NCBI GenBank assembly: GCA_026261815.1
Contig: JAMPIT010000575.1
Location: 26,335,001 to 26,399,000 of the forward strand
DNA: 64,000 bases
Reading direction: 5' to 3'
Source: Monarcha castaneiventris obscurior
Lineage: Eukaryota > Chordata > Aves > Passeriformes > Monarchidae
Of this stretch, positions 42,346 through 52,937 are shown piece after piece; the stretch's first letter is position 1, and every line of letters starts with the position of its first letter. The notes under the pieces are model-generated. The model was not told where the DNA came from. It searched no databases and was given only the letters and a program-made list of their open reading frames with translations. A program made the translations under genes and the position numbers.

Positions 42346-44740
42346 CCAAAGTAATTAATGAAGGGTGACAGTTCCGTTCCATTTTAGTTGTAAGACCAGA
42401 AGTGTATGATAGATGTGGTGCATTGCCTACACACAGCTTGGTTAGTCATCTTTCTTACTGGATTGATGGGGAAATCCTTTTGTGATGCTGCAACTTTCCA
42501 TTCTCTTTATTCCTTGTTCTCTCCAGTTTTGATTTTCCCATGTTCTACAGTTTCCCCTTCCATTTCCTGTAATTTTCCTCTTTATTTTTCTATGATTTTC
42601 CAAGCTGGGATAGAGGCCACAACATTTTCTTAGTTTAGTAGCAGCTCAGGAGGTACATGGTTTCTCCTAGAACTAAAATATGACTACATTTTATTCAGAT
42701 TTTAGTTATTGCTTAAAATTTAAAGGTTTATGGGGATTTTGTGTTTGGTTTGGGAAGAGGTTTATGTCTCAAGAGTGTTGATTTTCAACTGAAAGAGCAA
42801 ATCTGTTGACTCTTTGGTCTCATGCATTTTATTTGTTTGCAGGAGCATTCATTTGACTTCCTGCTAGTCTTCCATTTCAAAAGCATTTTGAAAGATTCTT
42901 ACTGTTGTCAAATAATTTGTTTGCAATAGACTATATTCCAATGATTCCTTATCTTTTCCTTGTACTTTGTGCCCAACAAATTCATTGGGTTGCAGATTAG
43001 TTACTAACTTTCTGCTTGTGCAGATTATTTGGAAAACAACTAGGAACTAAACTTTTTTTGTACTATATTAATTATTTGAATTGCCATTTGAATCCTTGAA
43101 TTTAGTTCAACATATTTATGTAACAATAAACACCACCTTTCATTCTGTTGCTGGTGCGGGACAGCTACAGTTGTCAGAAGAAACCAAAGTGAAATTACAT
43201 TGCTGCAAATTAGATTATTATATGACTTGACCAATGTAGTGCAGTTTACTCCAGATAAAGATGTATAAAGCTACCTTAGATGCAATTCTTTGTATTTTTT
43301 ACACACACTGCCTTTAATGGAAGGGAATAAGACTGTGACCAAACTGTATCTCCTATGGACTTGGGGCTGCAATTGTGAATGCCCGCCCTTTCCTAGAATT
43401 AGATGCCTTGTGCAAGAACTTCGAGAAAATTGACAAGCACTTAACTTGCAGCCAGCTGTAAAATCAAATGACTTCTAAGTTGCCACATGGCACCACCACA
43501 GGAATGAACATTGCATGTGGCTTCAGAGGTGCACCAATAACTTGAGCTGGCCTCTGAGCCGTGGCTCAGTCCTGGCCACAGTACATTCGTGTTCTTCCTC
43601 CTGTGCCCTTCAGCCTGCCCAGAGATCCCTGCTGGACTGTTACAAATACCCACCTTAGCCAGTGTGAAATTAGCTCACGCCCGTGAACTCATGCACAAAA
43701 GATCCAGCTGCAGCACACACATCCTGTCCAGAACAGAGGCAGGAATAGCATCCATTTCCTCAAGGTTTCCTACACTCTTCTGTGGTGAATAGTCCCAACA
43801 TCTTGTTCTGCAAAAATCTGGCACATCCTGAGAGTCCATCCTGTATCCCAAACAAAGACAAGGCTTTGCAAAATAAAGCAAGGCCAGAACAAAATAATAC
43901 TGGACTACATAATTTAAGACTGTCCTGAAACATACGAGCACGGGGACTGACAGGAAGTCACAAAATCTGTCTTCTAGTATATCCTAACGTGTGACTCCTT
44001 TGTTGTGCAACCTTAATGATTTTTTTTTTTAATTGGTTGTGTGTCTATGATAGCTAGGTGAATTGACGGGTAAGGACTGAAGAGCTGACAGCTAATGGGA
44101 AAAAGATATAGCAGAGTTTAACTTTAGAAGGCACATGATATAGCTATATACTTGGAAGAAGCTTGGTTTTGTAAAGGGCAGGATATGAAGGGTGTAGACC
44201 TGAGGAACCTCTTGGGAGAGGGGAGAAAGTACTAAGGTATTTTCAGCTCAAGGGAAGACAAATTACAGAGGACTGAACTTTGGTTCCCAGCCCAGAACAC
44301 ATTGGAAGTCATCTCGGCAGGCCAGGACAGGGATAGTCCCTAAAGAATAGACAAAATTTCCCAGCTTTCGGTCTGTTATTTTTATTTTGTGTACATATAG
44401 GCTCTAGAAAACTGCTGCTGAGAACAGAATCCACCCCTGGTCATTCCCAGTGACAGCCATCAAAAAACAGGAGCTGCTTTTCCAATCAAGGAAGCATCTT
44501 GTTCTGATACAATGCTAAGAACATACTGTGAGGTCACTGAAACATCATATAGAAAATTTTCAGACTGGAAGTGGTCAGAATAATAAAGATAGAAACAGGA
44601 GAGGACAATTAAATTATTAACAACCCCTCAAATTTCTTCTAGCATGATATACTCCTCTGGGCAAAATACAGCATTGATGCAGCACAAGATTCCAAACAAA
44701 CTCATTTTTTCATTCTCTTTTATCAGAGGCAGAATTATTT
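42346..44740. other. Intergenic DNA, no gene seen
   Basis: No exon, RNA gene or recognisable repeat is supported. GC content begins to rise at the right edge as it enters the CpG-rich domain. Confidence 0.5.
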
Positions 44741-45382
44741 ATTAACTTTCTTTTGAAATAGCAAGGCCCAGCCGCAAACGGTTGGGTGCTGAGATTCGGA
44801 GAGAAGATTTTCCAGGAGTGCACTGACTCCCGCCTGCGTTGGGGGGAGGGTTTTCATTCTGCTCCTGGCAGCAGCTCCTCAGGGGGGCAGTTCTTCCCCT
44901 GAAGGCTTTCCCCTGGGGTTTCATGGTAAGGGGCGAAGGTACGTGCCCCTGAACTTAGGGTAGAGTCTTTCCAAGTTGCTTGGCTCGCACCACCAGCCCC
45001 CCTCGACACACACAGGGTGACGATTCGTTTCTCAGTTGGATGGTAATTCCTGGAGGCTGGGGGTGGTTCCTTGCCCCCCGCAGTGCAGGTCTCCCACCCC
45101 CTCTGGGGCTGGCGGGGCGGGGGAAAGGCTCCTGCCGCCGGCCCGAGGAGGGGGGAGGAGGAGGAGGAAGAAGAGCGTCTGCAGCTTCGCAGGGAAGTCT
45201 GTCAGAAAAGATAGACTCACTGCTGAGGGGAAGACGTAACACCGCTTTATCTTTCTTCACGTGAGACTCTCCTCCCCCTGGTAGGCTTTGGTCTAAGTGG
45301 AGGAGGAATTTCAGCAGGCTCGCGCTAAGCAACATTTCTGTCTAAACACACAGCGTGCTTCCTCCTACGTTTTCTCTTGCAG

Positions 45383-45565
45383 ATGGGGCTCAGCTGAACA
45401 AGCCCTCCTCTTGAACCCTGTCGTAAGCACCACCATGCGGGAACCGGGCTGGAGTTGTCAGAGGCTGCAGCAACAGCCTGGGCGGCCCTGAGCAGAAGCG
45501 ACGAGTTCTGTCCTCTTCTCTGGGATGATTTAAACATTAAAAAAAAGGTGCTCTGTTGACAACCG
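45383..45565 (+). ncRNA. Candidate non-coding (5' UTR) exon
   Basis: A 183-nt segment with an acceptor (TTTTCTCTTGCAG) and a strong donor (CCG|GTAAGTG). No frame is open through it and its ATGs lead to stops within a few codons. If used, it would be an upstream UTR or lncRNA exon between the donor at 44926 and the gene to the right. Confidence 0.3.
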
Positions 45566-45739
45566 GTAAGTGAACACCACTTCTTTGTCAAGTATAGGTC
45601 TAAACCCTTGCACAGGCTGAGAGGATCTTGTGGATGGTGTCTGAGCTCCTAGGACTGGGAGCGCTGGAAGTGCTTGTTCCCGAGTTTGCCGGCGTCTCTG
45701 CCGCGGGACATGTGACGGTTGTCGGGAGATGTTCCACGG

Positions 45740-45795
45740 CTGGACACGACGGATCTCGGGGGTCATTTCCAACCTTAACCGTTCCATGATCTTCT
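45740..45795 (+). mobile_element. CR1 3' tip embedded in the CpG-rich domain
   Basis: CACGGCTGGACACGACGGAT, then CTCGGGGGTCATTTCCAACC and TTAACCGTTCCATGATC follow the CR1 3' end (ggatctc..ggtc..ttccaacc..ttctatgat), with extra CpGs. Its CpGs have not decayed as in the other copies, which suggests the site is unmethylated in the germ line. Confidence 0.6.
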
Positions 45796-46089
45796 TGCGA
45801 CATTTCAGACGGGAGAGCTTGTAGCTTTAACCTCATTTAGAGTCTGTATGCATGCTTCCAATGTTAAAATCTCCTTCAGGTGAATGCTGATGGCAGCAGC
45901 TGCCAACAGCGTTGTTATTCAATGTAAATTACTGCGTATTCAACGGCAGAGCTGGCTATTTCAATACATCAGCGTGTTCCTCGGTGAAAGCATTCAAGGA
46001 ATTAAACTGAGTTTCCAGAGGGATGGAGCCTGCCTCTACAAGCCTCCTTTGAAGAGAACACAATTTTAATCGGTTTTAAGAGCTGGTGA

Positions 46090-46414
46090 GATGAGACGTC
46101 CCAGACCTTTCCCAGAGATTCCTGGGAACTTTACGGGAAAAAAAATCTTAACACGGCAGCGTAGCCAGGAGCTGGTTGCCGGAGGGGATGAGCCCGACAG
46201 AAACCGAAGTGCCACCGCCCCCCGCATTCCCGGCGGCGCTTGGATGCGCCTGATGCCGCAGGCCGGCGGCCGGCGCTGGGGACCGGGAGCGAGGCCGGGC
46301 TGAGGCGCTGCTCGGGTCCGCATGCGGGGCCGGGTGTCGCCCCCGGCGGGCGGCGGCGGCCGCGGGGAGCGCGGCAGGGTCCGGCGGGCGGCCGGGGCTA
46401 CTCAGCACACGCAG
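46090..46414 (+). other. Candidate first exon, core CpG island
   Basis: The most CpG-dense stretch leads to a good donor CAG|GTAGGC at 46415. No ATG-led frame here has a recognisable product, so this is probably 5' UTR. The transcription start is not determined. Long GC-rich open frames on both strands (up to about 220 codons) are low-complexity Pro/Arg/Gly artefacts. Confidence 0.4.
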
Positions 46415-46830
46415 GTAGGCGGCTCCGGGGCGGCCGTGAGGGAGGGAAGGGGCCGCCCGAATATCCCCCGGCCGCTCCTGGTGGGCGCGGGGCGGGGGAG
46501 CCTCCCGCCTCCCCCGGGCTTGCCGGAGCAGCCCCGCTCGCAGGCCGGGCTGGCGGGCGGAGCCGCCTCGGGGCCCCCCGCGGGCGGTGAGTGGCGGCGG
46601 GCGCGGGAAAGGGGGTGCGGGGCCGGGGGGTGGCGGGCCCGGTGCTCCGGCCCGGTGCTCCGGCGGTGGCCGAGCACGGCTGGGGGAGGGTGGGCTCATG
46701 CGGGCAGCGCAGCCCCGCGCAGCGGGAGCCTCCCGGCGGGGCCGACGGTGGCTCGTAAGTAAAATGAGTGGAGATTCGTGGCTTCTGCTAAATTGCTTGG
46801 GTCCCACCGTTTTGCTATGGCTGCCGGTCA

Positions 46831-49800
46831 GGCAGGTTTGGATAAGGGATTGCTTCTAGCCAGGGTACCGAAAGGGAACTGCCCCTTGCAAATGCCGAAG
46901 GCTTCGGGGAAGGAACAATGGCTCTGTGGGTAGACTCTGCCTTAAGCTATGCAAATCCATTATTTGCATTTTAGTAAAGAAACAAACGCTGGAAGTTTTA
47001 TGTCCAAAGCCTTTTTTTTTTTTTTGTTAACTATTTGGATTATTATTTGGCAGTGGGGGTGGTGTTTCTATTTTAGCTTCTATTTATATTCTATTTATCT
47101 TAGAGCAAGCTGTGAGATGAGTCTTGCTGTCCTTCCCCAAGTTAAAATTTCCAGGGAAATGAGCGACTGATCTACTGAGATTTGTCTGTTGTGTTGTTAC
47201 TCAGCTGAAACTTTCTATCCCGTTTTCTTCATTTTTTGTCTCTTCACGCACGTTTTACTGAGCTGTTGCTCATGTAGTTTGGTTGCAGAACTATTAAGAA
47301 AAAAAATGAACTTGGTGATAGGATGAGATCACTTGTTTTAACCTGCTGAAACAATTCAGTTTTCAGCTGAAGTGTGTGTAAATGTTACAGATAAAAAAAA
47401 GTATGTAAAATCTGTGTTGTGAGTAGTGCCGTGGTACTAGACTGGTATAGTCCTAAACTGAACTAAATTCGGAGAGGTGTTGAAGGAAAAGGAAATGTGC
47501 ATGGAACAGGGTTTCCTACCCATCGACATGCAGTGCTCTTGTCTGACTAGGTCTCAGAAGTGATATTTTTGAGACTAAAATAAGTTTCCTTCCACATGTA
47601 AAATTACACCAGCTGTATCTTTGGTTTTTATTTGACTTAAATAAGCCTGTTTACCTTTTTTTCCCAGCTTGATGCATACCTGCTTCTTTAGCTCATCTGT
47701 CTGTGCTGAACTGAAGCAGTCCATTAAGTTACTCTTTAGGCTTATGGCTGTTATTAAAGTAGCAGAATTAAAGGTGGTGAAGTCTCAGATCTCCCTAAGG
47801 GTCATATTGGCTTTAGAAGACTTCTGCTTTGTGGGATGTATGAATCATCCCCTGAGGCTCATGAGTTGCCTAGTGTCTTTATCTCTCCCTATTCAAAGGT
47901 AGGAGGAAGAGTTCTCTGTGGAAGGAGTTGCCAGTCGGGGGTATGCCCATGGGAGCAGCTGCAGTGTTCAGTAGGGACACAAAAAGCTGAAAGCTGACAG
48001 GAAGAACACCAGTACCTGAGTCCTAAGTTATAAAGAGATGGGGAAATTGGTGAGTTACAGTGTTTTGGCTAGACCAAGGTGATTGACAAGACATGTTGAT
48101 ATGTACTCTGTGTGCTGCTAAATAATGGCTTTAGCAATTACACAGGGAAGTTGCCTCACTGAGGAGGGAAGTACAGCAGGTGACGTGGTGACAGGTCTCC
48201 TTTGCAACAGGAAGTGCTTGAGATGCTTCTCTTTCACCTCCTTCTTGAGACTTTGATAGCTTACAAGCAGAGGCAGTTCTAGAAGATTTTCAATGATTGC
48301 TTTCTTCCTTAGGTGTTTATTTTTGCGTAGAAGCTGTTAGGATAGCTTAGTTGTGCCATTAGCACTTTTATCTCGTGCTCGTTCTCTTTGTTAGTTTCTG
48401 GGCATGCTGTGATTAGTGTCTCTTGGTAAAGGGTTGATTTGTCTTCCCTAGACAGGTTTGGAAAACTTAACATAAACCTGCTTTGGCTGATTTGTGGTTT
48501 TCTTCTTGCCTGTTGCTTCATATGCTCCTGGGTGTTGATTCAAGTACATTGGCCTGGAAGAGGATGCAGTCAAATGAAGCACTTGAAGATAAAGCTTGCG
48601 AGACCACCATGAGTCTCCATGAGGTTGTCTATACCATTGACTCAAAGGGACTTTTGAGGAAAGGCTTTGGGTTTAGTTTGGGTGTTTTTATTCCTCTGCA
48701 GTGTGGCGTGAACTGTAGCACAGGATCTTGCTTTGTTTGTCTTTGTACATTAACATTAAGGTTATTTTACTTACAAACATAAGAGGTGGTGTTTGCCTTA
48801 TGTATGATGTGAGGTACTCTGCTGTGACTCCCTAGTTAAATGCATTTTAGGAATGGGCTGAAGACTACCTGAAATACCTTTTTTTGTGGATAACTTTATA
48901 GATGTTTGCAGTGCGCTGACTAAATCAGTTGAAGTGTGCACTGTGTGTTAAGGAGGGATTTAGTTTTTCAAGCTTATGATGTAATTTGTCATTCATTTGG
49001 ATAATTTATTCATCAATTTCTCTAGCCTCATAGATAAGCTAATAAATAATAGGGGGTAACTGATTTATGAGGTAACTGAATGTACAGGATTTTTTCCTTT
49101 TTCAGAGTCTATTTTCTACTGTCTATTGACTCAAAATACCGAAGCTTTGTAGCAGAATAAAACGCCCCTGAACTTCCCCTTTAATCCAGTTTCTTCTGTT
49201 TCTGCTGTGGGACATGTGGTTGCTTCTGTACCTATTCACAGCCTTCAAGGGAAATGAAAATAAAACTACTCCTAATGTATTATTGGTTGCGTGAATTTTC
49301 TAAAGCATTAAATCTGTCCTTCATTCTCCTTCTACAGAATAGCCTAAAATCTCAGGTTTTCTTGATTTGATGTGTACTGAGGTCTGGAGGAAAACAGGGT
49401 GTGAAAGCTGTTGTTTCCTTTAGAAGTCACCTTTCAACAGCTTTCACTTTGCAGTTTAGTGTATTAATCACTGATCAGTAGCTGATATTTGTACAGAAAG
49501 GTTGAAAACTGATGGGCAGTCTTAGCTAGTGTGGGCTGTGAAGCAAAAGTAGGGAACGTGTGGGTCGCATGCTTTTGAAAAATGGATTGAGAAAACACAG
49601 GTACAGAATGTGATTAAATACTCTGCAGCAGTGCTTCTTGCTGTATTTTGTACCTATCATTCTAAAATACCATGTCTTTTTTAAGTTCATTTTGGTCAGG
49701 TGGGTTGGCTCTTCAGCCTTCTGGGTTGGTTGTGTTTTGGTCTCAAAGGCAAAAGTGAAGCCTTGGTATCCCATGAGGAAGACCCTTTACAGCAGTGTCA

Positions 49801-51539
49801 CAGAGGGAGAAAATTGTGAGTGTCCCTGGATAATACCCAAAGTTTGTGTGGAGCTATTCGGTTGCCTCTGCTCCAGCCCTAGCAGCAGCACTAAAATGGA
49901 AGTATGGTGAGCCAGAGCTGTTTTTTGCATTCTGGTGTAAATGGGAAGCCAGGAAGAGTGAGGTAAAAGAGTCGAACACCCTCCACTTGCCCTGACTGGG
50001 AAGGGAATGCTGGAAAACCTACGGAGCGAGTGGATCCTCCCTTCTGTTAGGAGGGCTGGAATGGAGTAATCTAGGAACTGGTTTTAAGAGTAGGCAGTAG
50101 TGAAATGAAGGTCTGTCTTAATCACTGAAGCTCTTAACATCTGTTGATTTATACTGGAAGTTTCCATTTCATGAGCTGCAGTATTGCTTTCTTTTGGGCC
50201 ACTAGCCAGTAGGAAAATTTATTTGTGAGGTGTGTGGTTAGCAGTCTTAGATTTCCACAGACTCTTCAACTCCCTTTTAAAAGAATAGTTTTTAGCCCTT
50301 GTGAGCACAGGTCAGAAACACTTAAATAAGGATCAGCTGCTGCAGGGCTCAGAAGACTTCTTTGTCAGACTGGATCTGCAGACTGACGTTTGCATTGCAG
50401 TGGTATCCAGGCACTGCTTGTTTTCCCTGCTTCTCAGAGTTCTGAGGGCAGCAGTGAAATGAGAATGGTGTGAGGGGCATGAGCTTACCTAGAGCCTTAG
50501 CAGAGGTAGGCACAGGAAATGAGATAGCTATTTAATAGTCAATACAGAATGTGTGTGTGTGTGTATGTATAAAGTAGAAATTGCGTCACATGTGGGATGA
50601 GGGGAGAAGTCCTTTTCTCAGGGTAAGAAAGAAACTGAAGTTGTGTTTTTGCCATAATATTTTTTTTTTTCTCATGTAATTGTAGGTTACCATAGCTCCC
50701 TCCTGGGCAGGTAATTTTTGGAGGTGGGTGCTGACAGTTTTTTGCCGACACAGTGACGTATGTGGGGGAAATGACCTGCTTGGCAACAGGGGCATGCGAG
50801 CACCCAAGCATAATGCAAGGGAAGAACCTGTGAGTTTTTCTTGCTGCGGTGAAGAGACAGGAGTATGTTTGCTGCCCAGGTGCTGTTGCTGAATGAAACC
50901 TTGTTCCTCATTTGGCATTTAAAATAGTTTTCTTTGAAGAATTTCCTGGTTCTTTGAAGTTACGGAACCTGCCAGTCTCTATCATCCGCCACTGTCAAAT
51001 CTGAGCACCCCGGAAACATCATCTCTATCTCTGCAGTGCTTTGGGTAGTCTGAAGTTGATGTGTGGGACTGAGACCAGGAGGAGGTTAGTGGTGCAGATG
51101 GGAGATAGGCTGTAAGGTTTGTTTGAACACAACATTTGCACAAGATTAAATGGAGCCATAATATTAAATCCACTAGGTGAAGCATGGGAACAAGCTAGGA
51201 TTTGTCCAGATTGCTGAATGTGCACAAGGCTTGCTGGCATGTGGTAGCTAGTTTGGATCATGCCCCTTGTGTAGACAAGTTATTGCCTTCTCATTTTATA
51301 TCTGGGTTTCCTTTTTTATTTTTTTTCCTCCTGAAGAAAACTGTTGAAACTACGGCTAACTTTGCTTGGCCAAATATTTTTCAGTATTTAATAAGGCAGG
51401 GTGACACTTGTTTCAGCTGAGAAACTGCAGTGCTCTATAAGCCTGTCCTTCACCCCCTCCCAGTTTTGTAACCACGCATGGCAGTTTTAATTTTCCATGC
51501 TCAGAAAGTTGAGATGTGTGGGTATGTCCATGAAATGCT
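46831..51539. other. Probable first-intron DNA, no exon supported
   Basis: If the CpG island is a promoter, this is intron. A (GT)7 run lies at 50551-50564. No protein match recognised. Confidence 0.45.
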
Positions 51540-51544
51540 GTCCC

Positions 51545-51625
51545 TAAATAATCATCTCCCGCTGTCACTGCTGGAGACGGAACTGGGCTAGATGGACACT
51601 GGTCTGATGTAGCAGTGTTTCTTGT
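51545..51625 (+). repeat. Ancient CR1-type 3' tail, plus strand
   Basis: The words GCTGGAGACGGAACTGGGCT and AGATGGACACTGGTCTGATG, followed by TAGCAGTG, match the tail of old sauropsid CR1 elements (usually ..ctgggctagatggacc..ggtctgacccagt..). Like the fragment at 6398, it is much more decayed than the avian CR1 copies. Confidence 0.6.
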
Positions 51626-52769
51626 GCCTTCATTGCTCACCTTGTGCTGTGGAGCACAGGCCAGGTGTGTAAACTGGGTTTTGAGCAGCCAGATGATTAA
51701 AGTGCTGGTTAGTGTATGTACCATTTGTACAGTTTCTCAAGAGTGACTTCCTTTTCTTGCAGTACGTGTTAAGGAAATACTGCTACTTCATTTTAATTGA
51801 AACAATTTGAGTGGAATAGTTATTTTCACTGTTCTGTGCTAATGGCACACTATAATTTGTTTTCAGCTTGGGACATTGGTTTGTAGATGGCTTAGCCTGC
51901 AGCTGTAGGTTTTGTGTTGAAGATTTTTAGCCTAAGTTGAAAATGTTGTTCAGAGCTTTGCAGAAAGAAATGTAAAGTGAAATAGAATATCTCATTCTTC
52001 AATTTTCACAGAGAACATTACCTATAATAAATACTGGTTAGTGCTGACGTGACTTTTTGAAGCTGGGTGACTGAAGTCAGCCAACACTACCTGTTAAGTG
52101 GTTGAACTTCACACTACTTTTTTGGGAAATTTGGACACTTACATGTTTGTGCAAGGCATTTCAAAATTTGAGCACTTTTTTTTCTCAGTGGCCAGAGGCT
52201 CTTCTAATACCTCTACCACAGTTGTGTGATATAATGATATAAGATATAATGAAACCAGATTTTTGATGTCCTTCTGTTGTATGTGCTTTCTGATGTTTAG
52301 TGAAAAATGAATTTATAGGGTTTCTTTGTTCTACCCAGCCGGGTGTTTAGTTTTGCAAAACTTGTGCGGGTCTCAAACACATTAAGTTCCTAATCTCTCA
52401 CATTTGACTGAAATCAGCCAAAGGGGCTCACAAGTTCTGTAGGGGAGGAAAGAAAGGGTATGCATGCACGCATACAGGGTATGGTTGCATAAATCTCATT
52501 TCATGCTGAGAGCACATGTGCTAGAACAGAACAAAAAGCCTTTTACTGTATGGCATTTCATGCTCTAATGGAGTTCTGCATCATCTTTGGCATGAATAGC
52601 AATCTGATAGGACATGGTGATGCTGGAGGGTGAGCTGTATTTAGTGTGGTCAGGGTGGCAAGAAAAGATGTCAGTAGGCAACACAGCAGGTGCAGTGTAT
52701 CTTGCTCTAGAGTACTTAAAGTTTTATGCTGAAGGACATATTAGACTTCGTGTTTTATCCCTGGTGCAG

Positions 52770-52937
52770 CATGGGCCAGTTTGGTGATGGGAGAGCAGAT
52801 CTGTGCCACGAAATCTGTTGCCCTGCTGTGATCTCACAGGGAGGTGAGCCCTATCTTTCCAGACTCTTACTCTCTTCTCATCAGAGGAGATATCTCACAT
52901 GCAGCCCTGAGCATATCCAATGCTCAGAAAAGATCAG
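52770..52937 (+). other. Splice-bounded open segment, possible exon
   Basis: An acceptor (TTATCCCTGGTGCAG) and a consensus donor (CAG|GTAAGG) bound 168 nt. An ATG lies one base in and the frame is open to the donor, coding MGQFGDGRADLCHEICCPAV and on to a final CSEKI. I recognise no family, and the frame meets TAA just past the donor. It could be an exon of the gene driven by the 46-kb island or a chance match. Confidence 0.3.

Larger units (their letters stand above)
44741..46830. promoter_or_regulatory. CpG-rich promoter domain of the next plus-strand gene
   Basis: GC and CpG rise in two blocks, about 44.75-45.3 kb and, more strongly, 46.09-46.76 kb. No TATA box is evident. Plus-strand splice donors occur at 44926 (ATG|GTAAGG), 45566 (CCG|GTAAGT), 46415 (CAG|GTAGGC), 46587 (GCG|GTGAGT) and 46755 (CTC|GTAAGT). 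Together they suggest one or more first exons spliced to the right. In mammals ST3GAL6 is the divergent neighbour of CPOX on this side, so this is its best candidate promoter. No ST3GAL6 coding sequence is visible in the window. Confidence 0.7.

Noticed and set aside
46148..46807. Minus-strand open frame of 219 codons in the CpG island
   Set aside because: It is made of Pro, Arg, Ala and Gly from GC-rich DNA, overlaps equally long frames on the other strand, and shows no domain or splice support.
50551..50570. GT repeat
   Set aside because: An ordinary microsatellite of seven units; nothing unusual.
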